A stretch of DNA of 64,000 nucleotides, taken from assembly GCA_963932465.1 (NCBI GenBank), contig OZ010796.1, positions 72,729,974 through 72,793,973 on the forward strand, given 5' to 3'. Made by a program: the position numbers and the translations under genes. Below, one piece after another: positions 34,585 through 46,814 of the stretch. The DNA is from Maratus speciosus. Lineage: Eukaryota; Arthropoda; Arachnida; Araneae; Salticidae. The notes below the pieces were generated by a model. That model worked only from the letters and a program-made list of their open reading frames with translations. It was not told where the DNA came from and made no database searches. How positions within the stretch are numbered: the stretch's first letter is position 1; each line of letters begins with the position of its first letter.

Positions 34585-36162
34585 TTAAAAACCTGTGTCA
34601 AATACAGTTCTAACAAAAATTAACAAATCGTGTTTGGTTTGAGGCTTCGTAAAGACATCACTGCGGTTTGACTTACTAGGAATATATTCTAAATCAAAAG
34701 CTTCACTGTAAATTAAATCCCTAATAAAAAATAACTTGACATCTATATGACAAGATTTATAGTTTTCTATAGGTGATTTTACGAAGTTAATGGCCGCCTG
34801 GTTATCTGCATAAAGCTTCGACTTGATACCTAAATCGCGTATGATTGCTCTATCCCGACACTCCTGCAGGATCCAGTCAAACCAAACCAGGTTTTTGGAG
34901 GCCTCAGTCATGGCGACAAATTCCGACTCCATTGTGGATAAACTGACGCACCTTTCTTTAAAGGTACGCCAGTCCACGGGGGAACTGCCAACCATGACTA
35001 TTTGCCCACCAACCGATGTTCGGTCATCCCGGTTCGCCGCAAAATCAGCATCAGAAAAGGCAACCAACTTCTCCTCATTACACCGTAACCGGAGATGGTA
35101 ATGTCGAGTATACTTTAAATAACCAAGCAACCGTAATAACCCGTCCCAATGTGAAATACCCGGATTAGACTGAAACTGACTGTATATATTAACCGCATAA
35201 CTAATATCCGGCCTGGTTCTACTGGCAATGAATGATAAACAACCCAGTAAGCTTCTATAAGGAAAACGAGCCATGTACTCTTTTTCAGAATCAGAAGAAG
35301 GACAATTAACCTTAGACAATATAACACCCTTACTAATAGAGAGAGACGAAATAGGAATTCGGAAATTCTGAAATTTATCACACACCTCATCGATATAACT
35401 AGACTGGTGTATACATAACGACTTCCCCTTTTCAACAAACTCGACCCCTAAAAGTTTATGTGTTCTTCCCAAAAGCTTGATGTCAAAATGCTTTCCAAGC
35501 AAATCCAGGATTATGTCAATCTTCTCCTTAAATTTTCCAAAAACTACAAAGTCATCAACGTATAGTAGAAGAACTATATCAGAATCAAAAAGGTAAGTAC
35601 AGTTACATGACTCAAATTTCCTAAAACCAATCTTTAATATAACTTTATGGATCTCATACTACCACTCCCGGCCACTTTGATGCAGCCCATACAATGCGCG
35701 ATCCAGTTTGCAATACATATGCTCTTTACCGGGGATAACAAAACCGGGCGGTTGTGACATAAAAACAGACTCCCGTAGCGGGGCGTATAGGTAGGCGCTT
35801 GTTACGTCACACTGAACGTGTGACCATCCGCGACACGATACTAAGAGGGAAAAGAAAAATCAAATCACTCCAAAGTTTACAACAGGGCTGAAGGACTCCT
35901 CATACGATTCGCCCCTCACTTGTTTAAATCCCAGGGCCACCAAACGGGCCTTAAAACGAGCGATTCATCCTCTTTTGTCCCTCTTGACCGTGTATACCCA
36001 CCGACAGCCCACTGGGGTCACGTTTCCTGGCAAATTCTCCAAATGCCAAACCGACCGTTCATTCATAACCCCGATTTCCTTTCGCATTGCATCAAATCAC
36101 ATCGCACGCTGCGGAGATTTCTGTGCCTGCTTAAAAGAATTTGGAATTATTATATTGTCTAG
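34585..36162 (-). pseudogene. Copia A reverse transcriptase and RNase H, with stops
   Basis: Reverse transcriptase followed by RNase H, on the minus strand. 34585-35502 is open (305 codons) and holds the end of RT ('HFDIKLLGRTHKLLGVEF') and the RNase H domain ('LVAFSDADFAAN', 'STMESEFVAMTEA', 'LYADNQAAINFV'), with the acidic residues present. Upstream, 35503-36162 still shows RT motifs 'RFKARLVALGF', 'DVTSAYLYAPL', 'LDRALYGLHQSGREW' and 'LLLYVDDFVV' (catalytic Tyr-Val-Asp-Asp). It is interrupted by about five in-frame stops, two of them at places where a Trp codon would be expected. The part downstream of integrase is therefore dead. Confidence 0.85.
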
Positions 36163-36867
36163 TCATGCAGATATATTTGAAGATTCAGGATTATCAGAGT
36201 TCTCGTGATCAGATTCAGAATGTATAGGGACTAAACCAGCATACGTATTTGAGCCACTAAAATCAAAAAGATTTGGATCATACTTAATACCATTTACATT
36301 ACAATACCTCTCAACATCTGCAGGTGATTTTAATCTATTAGTTTTACCTTCCTCAAAATAGTAAATATCTGTTCTGTCCCTGGAAGATCGCTCTACAGGT
36401 TTACGTAACCACCTAACTTCTCGCCTGGAGGAAATAGGGGTTTTAACGTCTTCAGCTTCGGAATTAGACTCGGAATCCGCAACCCCCTCCCCATTAACCC
36501 GGGAATCCGGTGGTATGCCGGGAGGATTCCAGGGTCCCCAAGAATCTACTCCTCCAGCATCTTCACCCTGATTATCACCAGAGTCAATGGAGAAAGGATC
36601 ACAAGATCCCGGGCCCATCACGAATCCACTGCCTCCAGGAACGTCCTCAGGAATCTCTCTAAATGTAACACTAATAGTTTCTACAATTTGATCATTTTCA
36701 GGTATCCAGATCCGGTAACCTTTGGTATTAAAAGCATAACCCACAAGATAGCCCTTTTTCGCTTTTGGATCCAACTTTGAATTACGTTTCTGGTGAGGAA
36801 TTCCCACATAAGAAGTTGTCCCAAAAGGTTTAAGATGCCTCACAGATGGTTTTCGACCCTCATACAA
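36163..36867 (-). pseudogene. Copia A integrase C-terminal part and linker
   Basis: The SH3-like C-terminal integrase region ('GTTSYVGIPHQKRNSKLDPK', then 'KKGYLVGYAF' and 'TKGYRIWIP') is followed by a Ser/Asp/Pro-rich linker with a conserved 'DIYYFEEGKTNRL' block that also occurs in copia B (49387-49698). It is in a different frame from the upstream gag-integrase frame; the two overlap near 36840-36867, which marks a frameshift in what is normally one polyprotein. It ends at a stop before RT. Confidence 0.85.
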
Positions 36868-38999
36868 TTCAAAGGTGTCTTTGTTAAAGACTTAGGACAG
36901 ACCCGGTTCCAGGTGTAACAAAAATATTTTAAGGCCTCTGGCCAAAACCTGGGATTCAATTTACTTTCAGCCAAAATAGTACGGACTACATTGACAGCCG
37001 TCTGCATAAACCTCTCAATGACCCCATTCTGTTGGGGAGAAAATGGATTTGTCAACTCGTGATGTATTCCCTTTTCATCAAAATATATTTCAAAATTATC
37101 ATTGATGAACTCACCCCCGTTATCAGACTTAAAATTCTTCACTTTTCTACCCAAGAAATTTTCTGCACGAGTAATATGAGATTTGACAATATCAAAAACA
37201 TCCGATTTTAATCTCATTGGGTATACTGAAACTCTACGGGAGTAGTCGTCCATAATTGAAAGAAAGTACCTTTCCCCATTTCTCCCAACTGTTCTGCAAG
37301 GTCCCCAGACATCCGCAAATAAAAGTTCTAAGGGATGTTCAGAACGAATGCTGCCAATGGGTTTAAATGAAGGTCTTATAAACTTATTCAACTTACAGAC
37401 TTCACAATAAAAATCGTTATCTTTCAGATCAACCAATCCCCGGACCCCATTTTCCTTACATGTATGAATCAAAACAGAGGGACTAATATGCCCACATCTG
37501 CAGTGCCATAATTGCATTTTACTTATACGTTTAGCATTACCTGCAGAATTAGATTCAAAAGATACATTTTTCAAAGGTTTAGGAGCCCTAGGGAAAAGCT
37601 GATAAAACACATTCTTCAAAAATGCATTAAATAAAATGACATCTCCCCTCATGATGTCAATTACACCCCCACCACCCAGAAATGTTAAGCCTTTCTTATC
37701 CAATTGAGGGCCAGAGATTAGATTACGTCTTAGTTGGCTCGAGTACATCACCTCCGTAAAGGTGAACACTCTTTGTCCAAAGCGTAATTTTACCTCTCCC
37801 CTACCCTCAATCAGAAAAGATATATCCTTGACAGCCACATTCATTTGTTCATCTGAAATATTACAAAATTTAACAAATAAACTACGATTAGAACAGAAAT
37901 GATGTGAAGCACCTGAATCAAAGATCCAGGTGTCACCATCTGACGCATTACATAAACTGGCTTGAGATACAACATAAGTTGACTTACGTGAGCTGTCAGA
38001 AAAGTCCTCTACATCTGCTCCATGTTTTCCGGGCTGTTGTCTGGATACAGGATTCTTTCCAAAATTACGGGATCCTCTATAAGGCCTGGGCGATGGAGAT
38101 CTAGGATACTGTCTGGAATCATGGGAAAAACTCCGGCCAACAGTGGAATCAGTCGATGAGTCACGATAATCACGTCGGTGAGATCCTCTTCCTCTGGGCA
38201 CAGTCAGAGAAAAATCAGAAGAACTGCTGGATTTCGGTGATGATTCTGCATAAGTTGGATGGCTCTGTCGATCAGAATTATAACGAGAGTTCAAATACTT
38301 GCAACACTTGCTTCGAACATGACCAGAAACCCCACAATGCCAACATTTCTTATAAAAACGTGGTTTCTTCTTATATTTTACACTGTTAGCTGATGGCACG
38401 TACTTAGAACTATCTTGATCACGAACAGTCAATCTGGTCTCTTCGGACACTAATTCTAGAACTATCTTTTCAAACTTAAACTCATCTTCGGACCACCTCA
38501 AGATACTCTGCACAATACCATCACATTTCCGTGGTAAATACCGTATTAATTGAAAACTCAAATAAATCTCGTTAAAACCTTTATCTTGTTCTTTAATTAT
38601 ACTCATAAGTCTCCTTAATCTAGTTGCAAAGATATTTATCGACTCGCTCTCCTTCTTTCTGCATTCTATCAATTCACTAAATGACTTCATCAAAAATGAC
38701 CTAGAGTCGGGATGGAAATGTAACCGAATTTTATTCCAAGCTTGAACAGCATTCGTACATTCAGCAATTACACGCTTAAATTCTTCTTCAATATTCAAAA
38801 ATATTGCCGAAAGAGCTTGCCTTGAACGCTGTTTAAAAGTGCTTACATCTGATTCAGTTACTGTAGTACTCAGGGTCAGCTCCTCTTTACCCGATTCTAT
38901 AATGTCCCACAGTCCTTTCTCAATTAGGACATATTTCATGTCAATGCTCCATCCAGCATAATTCGTGGAGTTCAGCTTCTCAATTGTGTTGCCGGCCAT
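36840..38999 (-). CDS. Copia A Gag-protease-integrase open frame
   Basis: A 719-codon minus-strand frame starting at ATG 38999. Residues 1 to about 200: Gag (UBN2-type, 'LNSTNYAGWSIDMKYVL'). Near 218-231: zinc knuckle 'CWHCGVSGHVRSKC', a CX2CX4HX4C. Near 360: aspartic protease 'WIFDSGASHHF'. Near 490-545: GAG-pre-integrase with an HHCC-type zinc site ending 'CEVCKLNK'. From about 555: integrase core with 'LLFADVWGP', 'DNGGEF' and 'PQQNGVIERF' supplying the DDE triad. The order protease-integrase-RT is diagnostic of Ty1/copia. The frame is intact to 36840, then shifts. Confidence 0.92.
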   Translation of the reverse strand: MAGNTIEKLNSTNYAGWSIDMKYVLIEKGLWDIIESGKEELTLSTTVTESDVSTFKQRSRQALSAIFLNIEEEFKRVIAECTNAVQAWNKIRLHFHPDSRSFLMKSFSELIECRKKESESINIFATRLRRLMSIIKEQDKGFNEIYLSFQLIRYLPRKCDGIVQSILRWSEDEFKFEKIVLELVSEETRLTVRDQDSSKYVPSANSVKYKKKPRFYKKCWHCGVSGHVRSKCCKYLNSRYNSDRQSHPTYAESSPKSSSSSDFSLTVPRGRGSHRRDYRDSSTDSTVGRSFSHDSRQYPRSPSPRPYRGSRNFGKNPVSRQQPGKHGADVEDFSDSSRKSTYVVSQASLCNASDGDTWIFDSGASHHFCSNRSLFVKFCNISDEQMNVAVKDISFLIEGRGEVKLRFGQRVFTFTEVMYSSQLRRNLISGPQLDKKGLTFLGGGGVIDIMRGDVILFNAFLKNVFYQLFPRAPKPLKNVSFESNSAGNAKRISKMQLWHCRCGHISPSVLIHTCKENGVRGLVDLKDNDFYCEVCKLNKFIRPSFKPIGSIRSEHPLELLFADVWGPCRTVGRNGERYFLSIMDDYSRRVSVYPMRLKSDVFDIVKSHITRAENFLGRKVKNFKSDNGGEFINDNFEIYFDEKGIHHELTNPFSPQQNGVIERFMQTAVNVVRTILAESKLNPRFWPEALKYFCYTWNRVCPKSLTKTPLNCMRVENHL

Positions 39000-39265
39000 T
39001 TTTCATCAACTTCAACAAAAAAATAATGAAGATGAATGATAAAAATAGAATTTAAAAATATAAAACTTTCTTCATAATCTTCTTCTTCAAAAAAAATTTC
39101 AGACACGTACTAAATCTTCGGTCCCCCCTCTTTTTAATCATGCTGTGTCATTCTTTTAACTTCTTAAATATTTCTCAAAGACCTCTATTAAGGGTAAAGG
39201 GCCAACTGAAGATTCTCAAATTCAATCTTTCCCACTAATCCATATTCCCAAATCTGGGCTTATCT

Positions 39266-39275
39266 GCCCATAACC
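39266..39275 (-). other. Copia A primer-binding site (initiator tRNA-Met, internal)
   Basis: + strand GCCCATAACC, six bases inside the 5' LTR. This equals the anticodon-loop segment of eukaryotic initiator tRNA-Met, so the element strand is complementary to it. Copia of Drosophila is known to use an internal fragment of this tRNA as primer. Confidence 0.75.
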
Positions 39276-39281
39276 AAAAAC

Positions 39282-40014
39282 TGTTAGGGATTAGCACCAG
39301 TACCAATTCCCCAACATCTTATACTTGTAAAACTGATTAAAAATTATGTGTTGACTAAGCAGAGTTCAACAGTGAAAGTAGATTTGAGAATGGATTTCTA
39401 AAAATATGCAAATGAGAAAAATAATGAAGTATGTTGAATCTATTTTTACTTTATGCATCTGTAACCAATAAATGAAGGAATGTTAAAAGTGGATGAAGTA
39501 AATGACAGATGAGATAAAGCTCCAGGCTCAAACTTCTTTTATTGATTTCCAAAGTTCACAGTAAAAATATCTTGATAAAAACAGTCTTTAAAATAAATCA
39601 AGTATTGATGAATAAACAATGAATCACTTCAAATCAAAACAGCCATTTAAACACTTTAACTTAGAAGCCATGAAGAACAGAAATGACTAAATATCATAAC
39701 TTTAAAAGATGATTTTAAAAACGAAACAAAAATAAAAATAAGCCGCATGATTAAATATTTACCACAAGATCATTACAGCATCCCGAGAATGCTTAAAAGC
39801 AATTCTCGTAATGAGAGCATTGGTAGATAAAACAAGTATATCCTTTCCTTCCAAATAACCCCTTTAAATACAGCAGCTGGAACGGCACGTGTCAACACGC
39901 CCACTCTCCAGAATGATCTATGAGACGGTGATTTGCCGATGACGAACTACGTCAACTAATTCATTCATAAATCCGTTCCCGCCATCTGTCGGGAGAAAAA
40001 TACACCGTGTCATA
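39282..40014 (-). repeat. Copia A 5' LTR, first part
   Basis: Matches 31889 onward from TGTTAGGGATTAGC up to ACCGTGTCATA, where the nested element begins. The rest of the LTR is at 48182-48494. Confidence 0.9.
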
Positions 40015-41375
40015 TGTTGAGATAATTACCAGTAAGTAATATCTCAGTAAATTAATTTAGCAGAGTGAATTAAGCAAATGGAAACGTAAGTGCTTTATGT
40101 CCCGACCTCGGATGAAAAATTACGTTAAACTATTAAATCTATTATAACTCAAATCTTAAATGAAATTAAAAATATTTAAACAGTTTAATGAAATTAACTT
40201 GCTGAAATGCAATAAGAAAAAGTAAAACTACTATGTGATCTAAATAACGAAAGACAAATTTAAAAGAAACAAAAACATTTATTTAAATTTAGTCAAATCA
40301 GAAGAACAAGTTAACTAAAAGAATAAAATACATAAAACATACCTCAAACAGTTTTAACTTTAGAAGACACTGATTATGCATTTACATATAGAACGGACTG
40401 CACTGAGTAACGCTCCATGACACATCTTTGCAGAAGTATAAAGAAATATAAAACGTCTTTTAATTCAATGCTCCAGAGCTCGATGAATAATTTATTATCT
40501 AAACGTTATACTTTGTTTTAAACTAATTCCAGTACCTCCAGTGATATCTTATAGCAGCGTAAAAAAAACAATAGACATTTCCACCAGGAAAAGCGATAGA
40601 TAAACAACAGTCCGTAAATACGATCACAAGCTCATCCTTCAACGTCGAGGAATTCGGAAACAGCTCAGCTGACACTCCAATACACGAAACGTCTTCATTT
40701 CGAACACTAAAAAGGTTCTTCAAAAATAGAGGTCATACTATGTAGCTTCACTATTCCGACGGATGACTTAAAAAAAAAAGCAAAACAAAACAAGGACTAG
40801 TTGATATCCATAGCAACTTCAAGATTGAGACATACTTTAATATTCAATGTGCGTTTCCCAGTTCTAATAAGCCTCCATGCCAATAAAAATATAAACCACA
40901 ACTGCTCACATCTTGCTAAAAGGGTAAATCCCAACTGGCGAGGAAACAAGCTGGCCGAAGCATATTTATATGATTCGGACATGCGTACCAACTGCCGGCA
41001 CATGCAAAAACAGATTGCTTCCAGAATGATCTGAGACTTACGACGCACTCTACCGGACAACTAACGCCATCTTGTGGCGATCGGGAGTACTGCTCAACTA
41101 TCATACGTGGAAAACGATCTCCGAGAACCGCGATGTTTTGAAAGACAGATGAACGGCAGAAGAAGATACAATTAATGGTAAACTGTAACTAAGGATGAAA
41201 GCAAATCAAATGAAGGATTTTAAGGATATATAACTACGAAAAACAAGGATATGAGGTAAGTAGAATCTGTATTTATATTGTAAATAAAGGAAGGCTGTTT
41301 CAGCTAAAAATGTAAATAAGTTAAAGAGCTAAAGTAGTACGGTGATAAGATACAGAAGGCTTGTTATTCCTAACA
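40015..41375 (-). repeat. LARD-like element 3' LTR (1361 bp)
   Basis: + strand ends TGTTGAGATAATTACC and TTATTCCTAACA. Open frames inside it occur identically in the other LTR at an offset of 6800-6801 and are not considered genes. Confidence 0.9.
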
Positions 41376-44300
41376 AGTACCCCCCCTCTTATCACTCGTA
41401 CCACACCAAGGGCAAATGCCTAAAGAAGCACCGTACACAATCATACAGACCATGTCATACAGGTAATCTTCCAGGCTTCAAAACTTAACAACCCATCAGC
41501 TCCATCTTAAACAAAACTCTAAAACAGCAAAAACTCAAATACAAACCTCAACATCCACTTAAATTACCCAGATACGAAAAATAGCAAGCCAGGGAAAACC
41601 TATAAAAATCAAGCTCCGGAACAAAAAATATCTTTAAAAATACAAATTACATAACACATAAAAATACTAACTACACATAACACACTGTGAGCTAAAAAAA
41701 TGCTGACTACAGCATATAATGATCCAATACGATACATAAAAATCATCAACTTAATATGATCATCCCAGGCGTTAAAAACTTTACGATGTACTTATAAATC
41801 TCACACACTCTTCAATTTTCACATCTTAAAAACTTCTGCCATCAGTCTGCACTTGTTATATAATAATTCAAAAGAAAACTTCATTGAAAAAGTCCATTTT
41901 TTTTCACTTCAAAACTTCATCACAATTCATCGTCATTACCATGACTCACTATCAATACAAAAACTCTAAGACACCTAAGCAAGTAAATTACTTATCTAAA
42001 TTAGTATTATAAAAATTCATTTTTTTTTAATTCTGGACCTCTTAATTAAAAATATATATTAACTTTTAAACTATTCAAAAATAAAGAAAATATCCTGTTT
42101 CAATTTTAAATTCAAGAAAAACAACAACCTTTCAAAAAAAACTTAATTTAATTTAAAATTTAATTTAAATCTTAAAAATTCGTAATCTCACAAACAATTA
42201 TCAAAAACAATTATTATATATATAAAGATCATTAATATATTTGGGCAATCCCAGGGCAAAACAACTGGTCATAATTCCAAAATAATCCTCCAATTCCTTA
42301 CAGCATCTATTCCTCCAGCCCTACATGATTTCCAACAATCAACACTCCCTCAAGGTCATTTACAAGGTATCCTCTGCAACTCAGCTTACATTAACATATT
42401 CAACATTGTACAACTTTACTTAAAGCTGTACTATCTGTTAATGTCAAATATCCTCCTCTCCAAAAATTTCACTGCAAACTAAAAATATGTAATCACTAAT
42501 CTCCAGCAATGAAACTCCATCTGGCCATTCCTACATATCTAAGAGCTCTGACAATCGGGACAACACAGAACTAATTATACGGTCCCAATAAACTAGGACA
42601 ACGAAAATAGACATGTTGAAATGGTACACCCAAACATTCTAAGCCATTCAACATACTGAGATCCGAAGGTCAAGTGGCCATTGTCAACCCGGGGATCCCA
42701 GCATATCCTATCAGCACAAATGCCTAAGCACGCACGTATTCCAAAAAATCCAAAATAATAAATCCATTGCTTCCGGCCGAAAGACTCCATACCACGTATA
42801 CAACATAAGTACGTAGATATGTAAACCAGACGAAGAAACGCCGAAATATTTAACCTGTAAAAACTTCAAAAATTAATTCCATGAAAATCCAAGTATCATT
42901 TCCGGCAGAGGAGGTTCAACATCAAAACGCCACAGAAAACTTAAGATTGCATATCGACACCATGTTACCATTCAGAGGAAATAAAAATCTGTTGCAAAGA
43001 AGGTAGTATCTTATGTCGAGGAACAATTCACTTTAAAAACAGCCAAGTCAGGAAACTTAACTTCTTAAAAATATTTAACCAGAGACCAGCTCCAGTCACA
43101 ACTAATCCATCTCCTCTCCAATCAAGAAAATTGAATATCACCTAAAAATTCACCCCAGGATTACCAAAAACAAGATTATAATTTAATTCAAATACATCCG
43201 GGAAATCTAAAAATATACCTTATAAGTTGGCAGGATGTCTATATCAGTCAGAGAACTCTCCATCTCTATAGAACTTGACACACCCATTATCAGAAGCAGG
43301 TAACCCGGGAAATACTTTTTACACCGCCCTCTGACAAAAACTGTGTCCCAATAAAATTTCGTACCACCAATTGACCAACTGACACAAAACTAACTCTTAC
43401 ATATTAAATCAAATCCATAGTTACAAACATATCTTTACGGTCAATATTCATTTTTGCCAATCCTAAACTTTATATCAAAAATTCTTCAAACATATTAAAT
43501 GCATAAATACATTAAAACATATTGTATACCATCTCAAGACAACCAGTTCTGCACAACTTTACTCAGACACTAAAAATTTAACTTCTCTAAAAATTTAATT
43601 ATTCTAAAAATTATTCAATCTAAAACATCTAAAAGCTCTCAAACAAACTTTAACCATTATAAATTAAACTATTGTAAACCTCAAATTCGTATATATACGG
43701 AGCCACATCCAGAATCCCCCTCTCTCAAAACCAGCCTCCTTTCCTTATAATTAACCATGCTTTATTCAAACATCAAGATCTCAAATGCCAAACATCACAT
43801 TAGACAAACTGCACCATTAATTCAACTGCAAAAAAATTGAAACTCAAAAGATAAAAATATTTTATACAAACTAAATAACTGAAACATAAAAACCAATATT
43901 ATATGTACCCACTCAACAATATCCAGCATGCCTCTCTTGATCCAACTCCACATTGAACATCAGCGGAATATCAAACACTATCTTACACATGATTAGAGAA
44001 AAATCTAACTAAGGCAACAGGACATTTACAATCATAGTCCCCATTTCTGGCTATACTGAAGAGCAGGAAAAACAACTTAAAAAGTAACTTAAATCATGCC
44101 AAAAAAAAAATTTTAACTTCACTGAATTGCGCAAATGAAGTCTCACTATATATAAGTACTGAAGATCCTCCACATTGAGTCTTAACACCGAGAATTTGCC
44201 AAAAAGATGTCGTCATACTCAATGGAAACCCTCATATAGACTATCTTAAAAACAGGCAATCCATAAAAGTCAAAGATTTATATCTTATATTTATTATATA

Positions 44301-46814
44301 AATTTTAAAAATATCTATACAAAAAAAAAAAATTGTAAATTAATCCAAGTCAAACTTTAAATTTAATATTGTGCTTCTTAAAAAAAAACATATCTTAATA
44401 GCTACAGTCCATCCACTGGTAATGGTCTAAAAACCTCTTCATAAGATTCAAAAATCCTCTTAAACATCAAATTTAAATACAAGAATATCTTTTATTAAAT
44501 TACAGGCAAACTGGGATGATCAGAGACAAGAACAAGTCTGAAAAGCACATTTATAGAGTATATTACAAAAATAAGAAAATTCACAAATACCTCAAAGGTT
44601 GATCAAAGCATTAATGAACCGGCGGCATTAAACCACATACAGCATTTAACAAAAATGAATTATCAAATAACTCACGTTTTCAAAGCCTGGTTTAACCAAG
44701 ACTTACTAACAACCAGTCAAATACTGTCTTAAAAAGTTTATCAACACCACCGATCCATCAAGCAATAATCCCTTTAAAATCATGTTCAATTATATTAATA
44801 CAAGTCAGAAACTAAACTTTTAATGCAGAATCACAGATATTAACGACACTAAGTGACCCCTCACATTTATAAAACCATTAAACTCAATTTACTTTAATCA
44901 ATTCAAAAATGTAGTGAAAATACACTTTTAAACCTTTGATTAATATAACTTTAAACAATCGTTGTATTTAATCATTTTATTTAAAAAAAAAAATGTATCA
45001 GAAATTACTTAAGAACTAAAAAAAATAGACCCAATAATTTAACTTTATCTAGAATTTATAAAAACAAGCTTGCACCACAGCACTCCAGGCAGGTTCCTTA
45101 ATTTTTTTAAACTTAGACGTGAAAAGAAAACCCCCAATGCAAAGTACAAGTTGCTCAGTAAGCTGTAAATAAAACCTTTAACTTTATAAAAAAAAAACTC
45201 TATTACAGAAATTAATCTATTAATATGCTTTAGCTTATAAAAATAACTTAGTTTCTTTATCATTCAATACAATCTCTAAATTGATAAAAGAACATGAGGA
45301 TCACTGAGAAGTCATGCATGATATTATGTTTTTAAACTGTTCAGTTAATTACATTCAATAATATTACAAAGAAATAGAATTTAGCTTTTAACTCTTAACA
45401 TCAGGCTCTACTACTATAAAAAAAATATTGTACTTGCTCAAGCCCCGATACCCAATTTTTTATCTAACTTTTGGAAAGGAATCAGGCTGTCTAAAACTTT
45501 CTACTTCTTAAAACTTTAAATAGATTATCTAAAAACAGTTGATCTTAAAACATTAAAAATTCCTTAAACATTTTTCAACTGATTTATCTTAAACTTAACG
45601 GTAAGACTCCAGATAAAAACTCCACAGAAAAACATTTTAAAAATTTCTGAAAATATTAATAAAACATAAACGTTTAATATCATACAACTATAATTTCATT
45701 AATTAAAAATACAGACAAGATGCAGACTTAGCAGATCCAAATAAAAAGTCAAAAATCACCGGGAATCACACTTTGATATTATCTTTCTCCATTTTGTAGC
45801 ATAATCGGCATTACTTTATACTAAACTTCAGCAGGAAAAACCCAATTGAGCATCGTTGTCATTGTATGTCCTTATAATATGCACAGTTCAATAAACTTTA
45901 TATAATGTTCAAATTAACACGTGATCAGTTCTCAAAAACTGGAAAATTCACAAATTCACACAGTGACCAGTCAATGTCCTTTTTGCAGAAAAACCTATGC
46001 AACGGGCACCAGCACTGCGACCACTGTGCTCAAAAAAATTTGGAGCTATACAATCCACACTGGAAAGTACCATCGACATTAATTAACTGATAAAACACCA
46101 GCTTTAATGATGACACCATTTCGTTGACACACATGAAAGCACTGAATATGAAGCACCGAAGATGAATCACTGAAACTTCATTATCCTTTATCTTCTTAGC
46201 CTTTTATTTCACTTCTTTATTAGAAAAATTTCTCTTCTGATGAACACTCATTGTGCCATGGAGTACCCAGCATTCTAAACTATTTTATTGCATGTCATGG
46301 AGCACTCAGTACATTACTTTCAATATCGAAGAAAGTTTTAATTATACTGACAAAAATCTATTACTTTGTCTTAATCATTCTATAATAAACCCTTTAAAAT
46401 TTTAATATACCAATTTTTAAACATTACTTAACTCTTACTAATAAATTTAGAAATTACTTTAAACTATTAAACTTTAAAAAAAAATACACTTAAAATATAA
46501 CATTCAAAAAAATTTTTATCGTCGCCCCCCCCCCTCAAAAATATCAAATAACTTCCGTGAGGGCCGATGATTAAAGTTAAACGCCAGACCGATCACGGTC
46601 AAACTAGCAAAAAAATTGAGGTTGGAAACTTAAAAATATATCTATCTATACCATCTTAAAACTTCATTAAACTTACAATTTATAGACTTAACTTTTAAAA
46701 ATTTACTACATAATCTAACTAACAAAAAAAACTTTAATAAACAGAATAAATTTTTAATTTTTAACTATTTTAATTAAATTTTTAAACGGGGCAGGGACGG
46801 GCCCATAACCCACA
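41376..46814 (-). other. LARD-like element interior, non-coding
   Basis: 5.4 kb, AT-rich, with several A/T tracts and a C run near 46524-46534 (+ strand 'GTCGCCCCCCCCCCTC'). Read in all frames on both strands, it has only short unrelated frames (for example 42593-42790 and 45905-46090) without recognisable motifs. I see no degraded pol homology, unlike in copia A and B. Confidence 0.75.
46801..46814 (-). other. LARD-like element primer-binding site
   Basis: GCCCATAACCCA (+ strand), two bases from the LTR. It is longer than the copia A match and fits the initiator tRNA-Met anticodon arm. Confidence 0.72.

Noticed and set aside
36840..38999. Copia A long frame as a host gene
   Set aside because: Gag zinc knuckle, protease and integrase motifs, flanking LTRs and primer site identify a retrotransposon.
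40523..41104. Small frames repeated exactly at 47323-47905
   Set aside because: They lie in the two LTRs of the LARD-like element and occur on both strands; no domain recognised.
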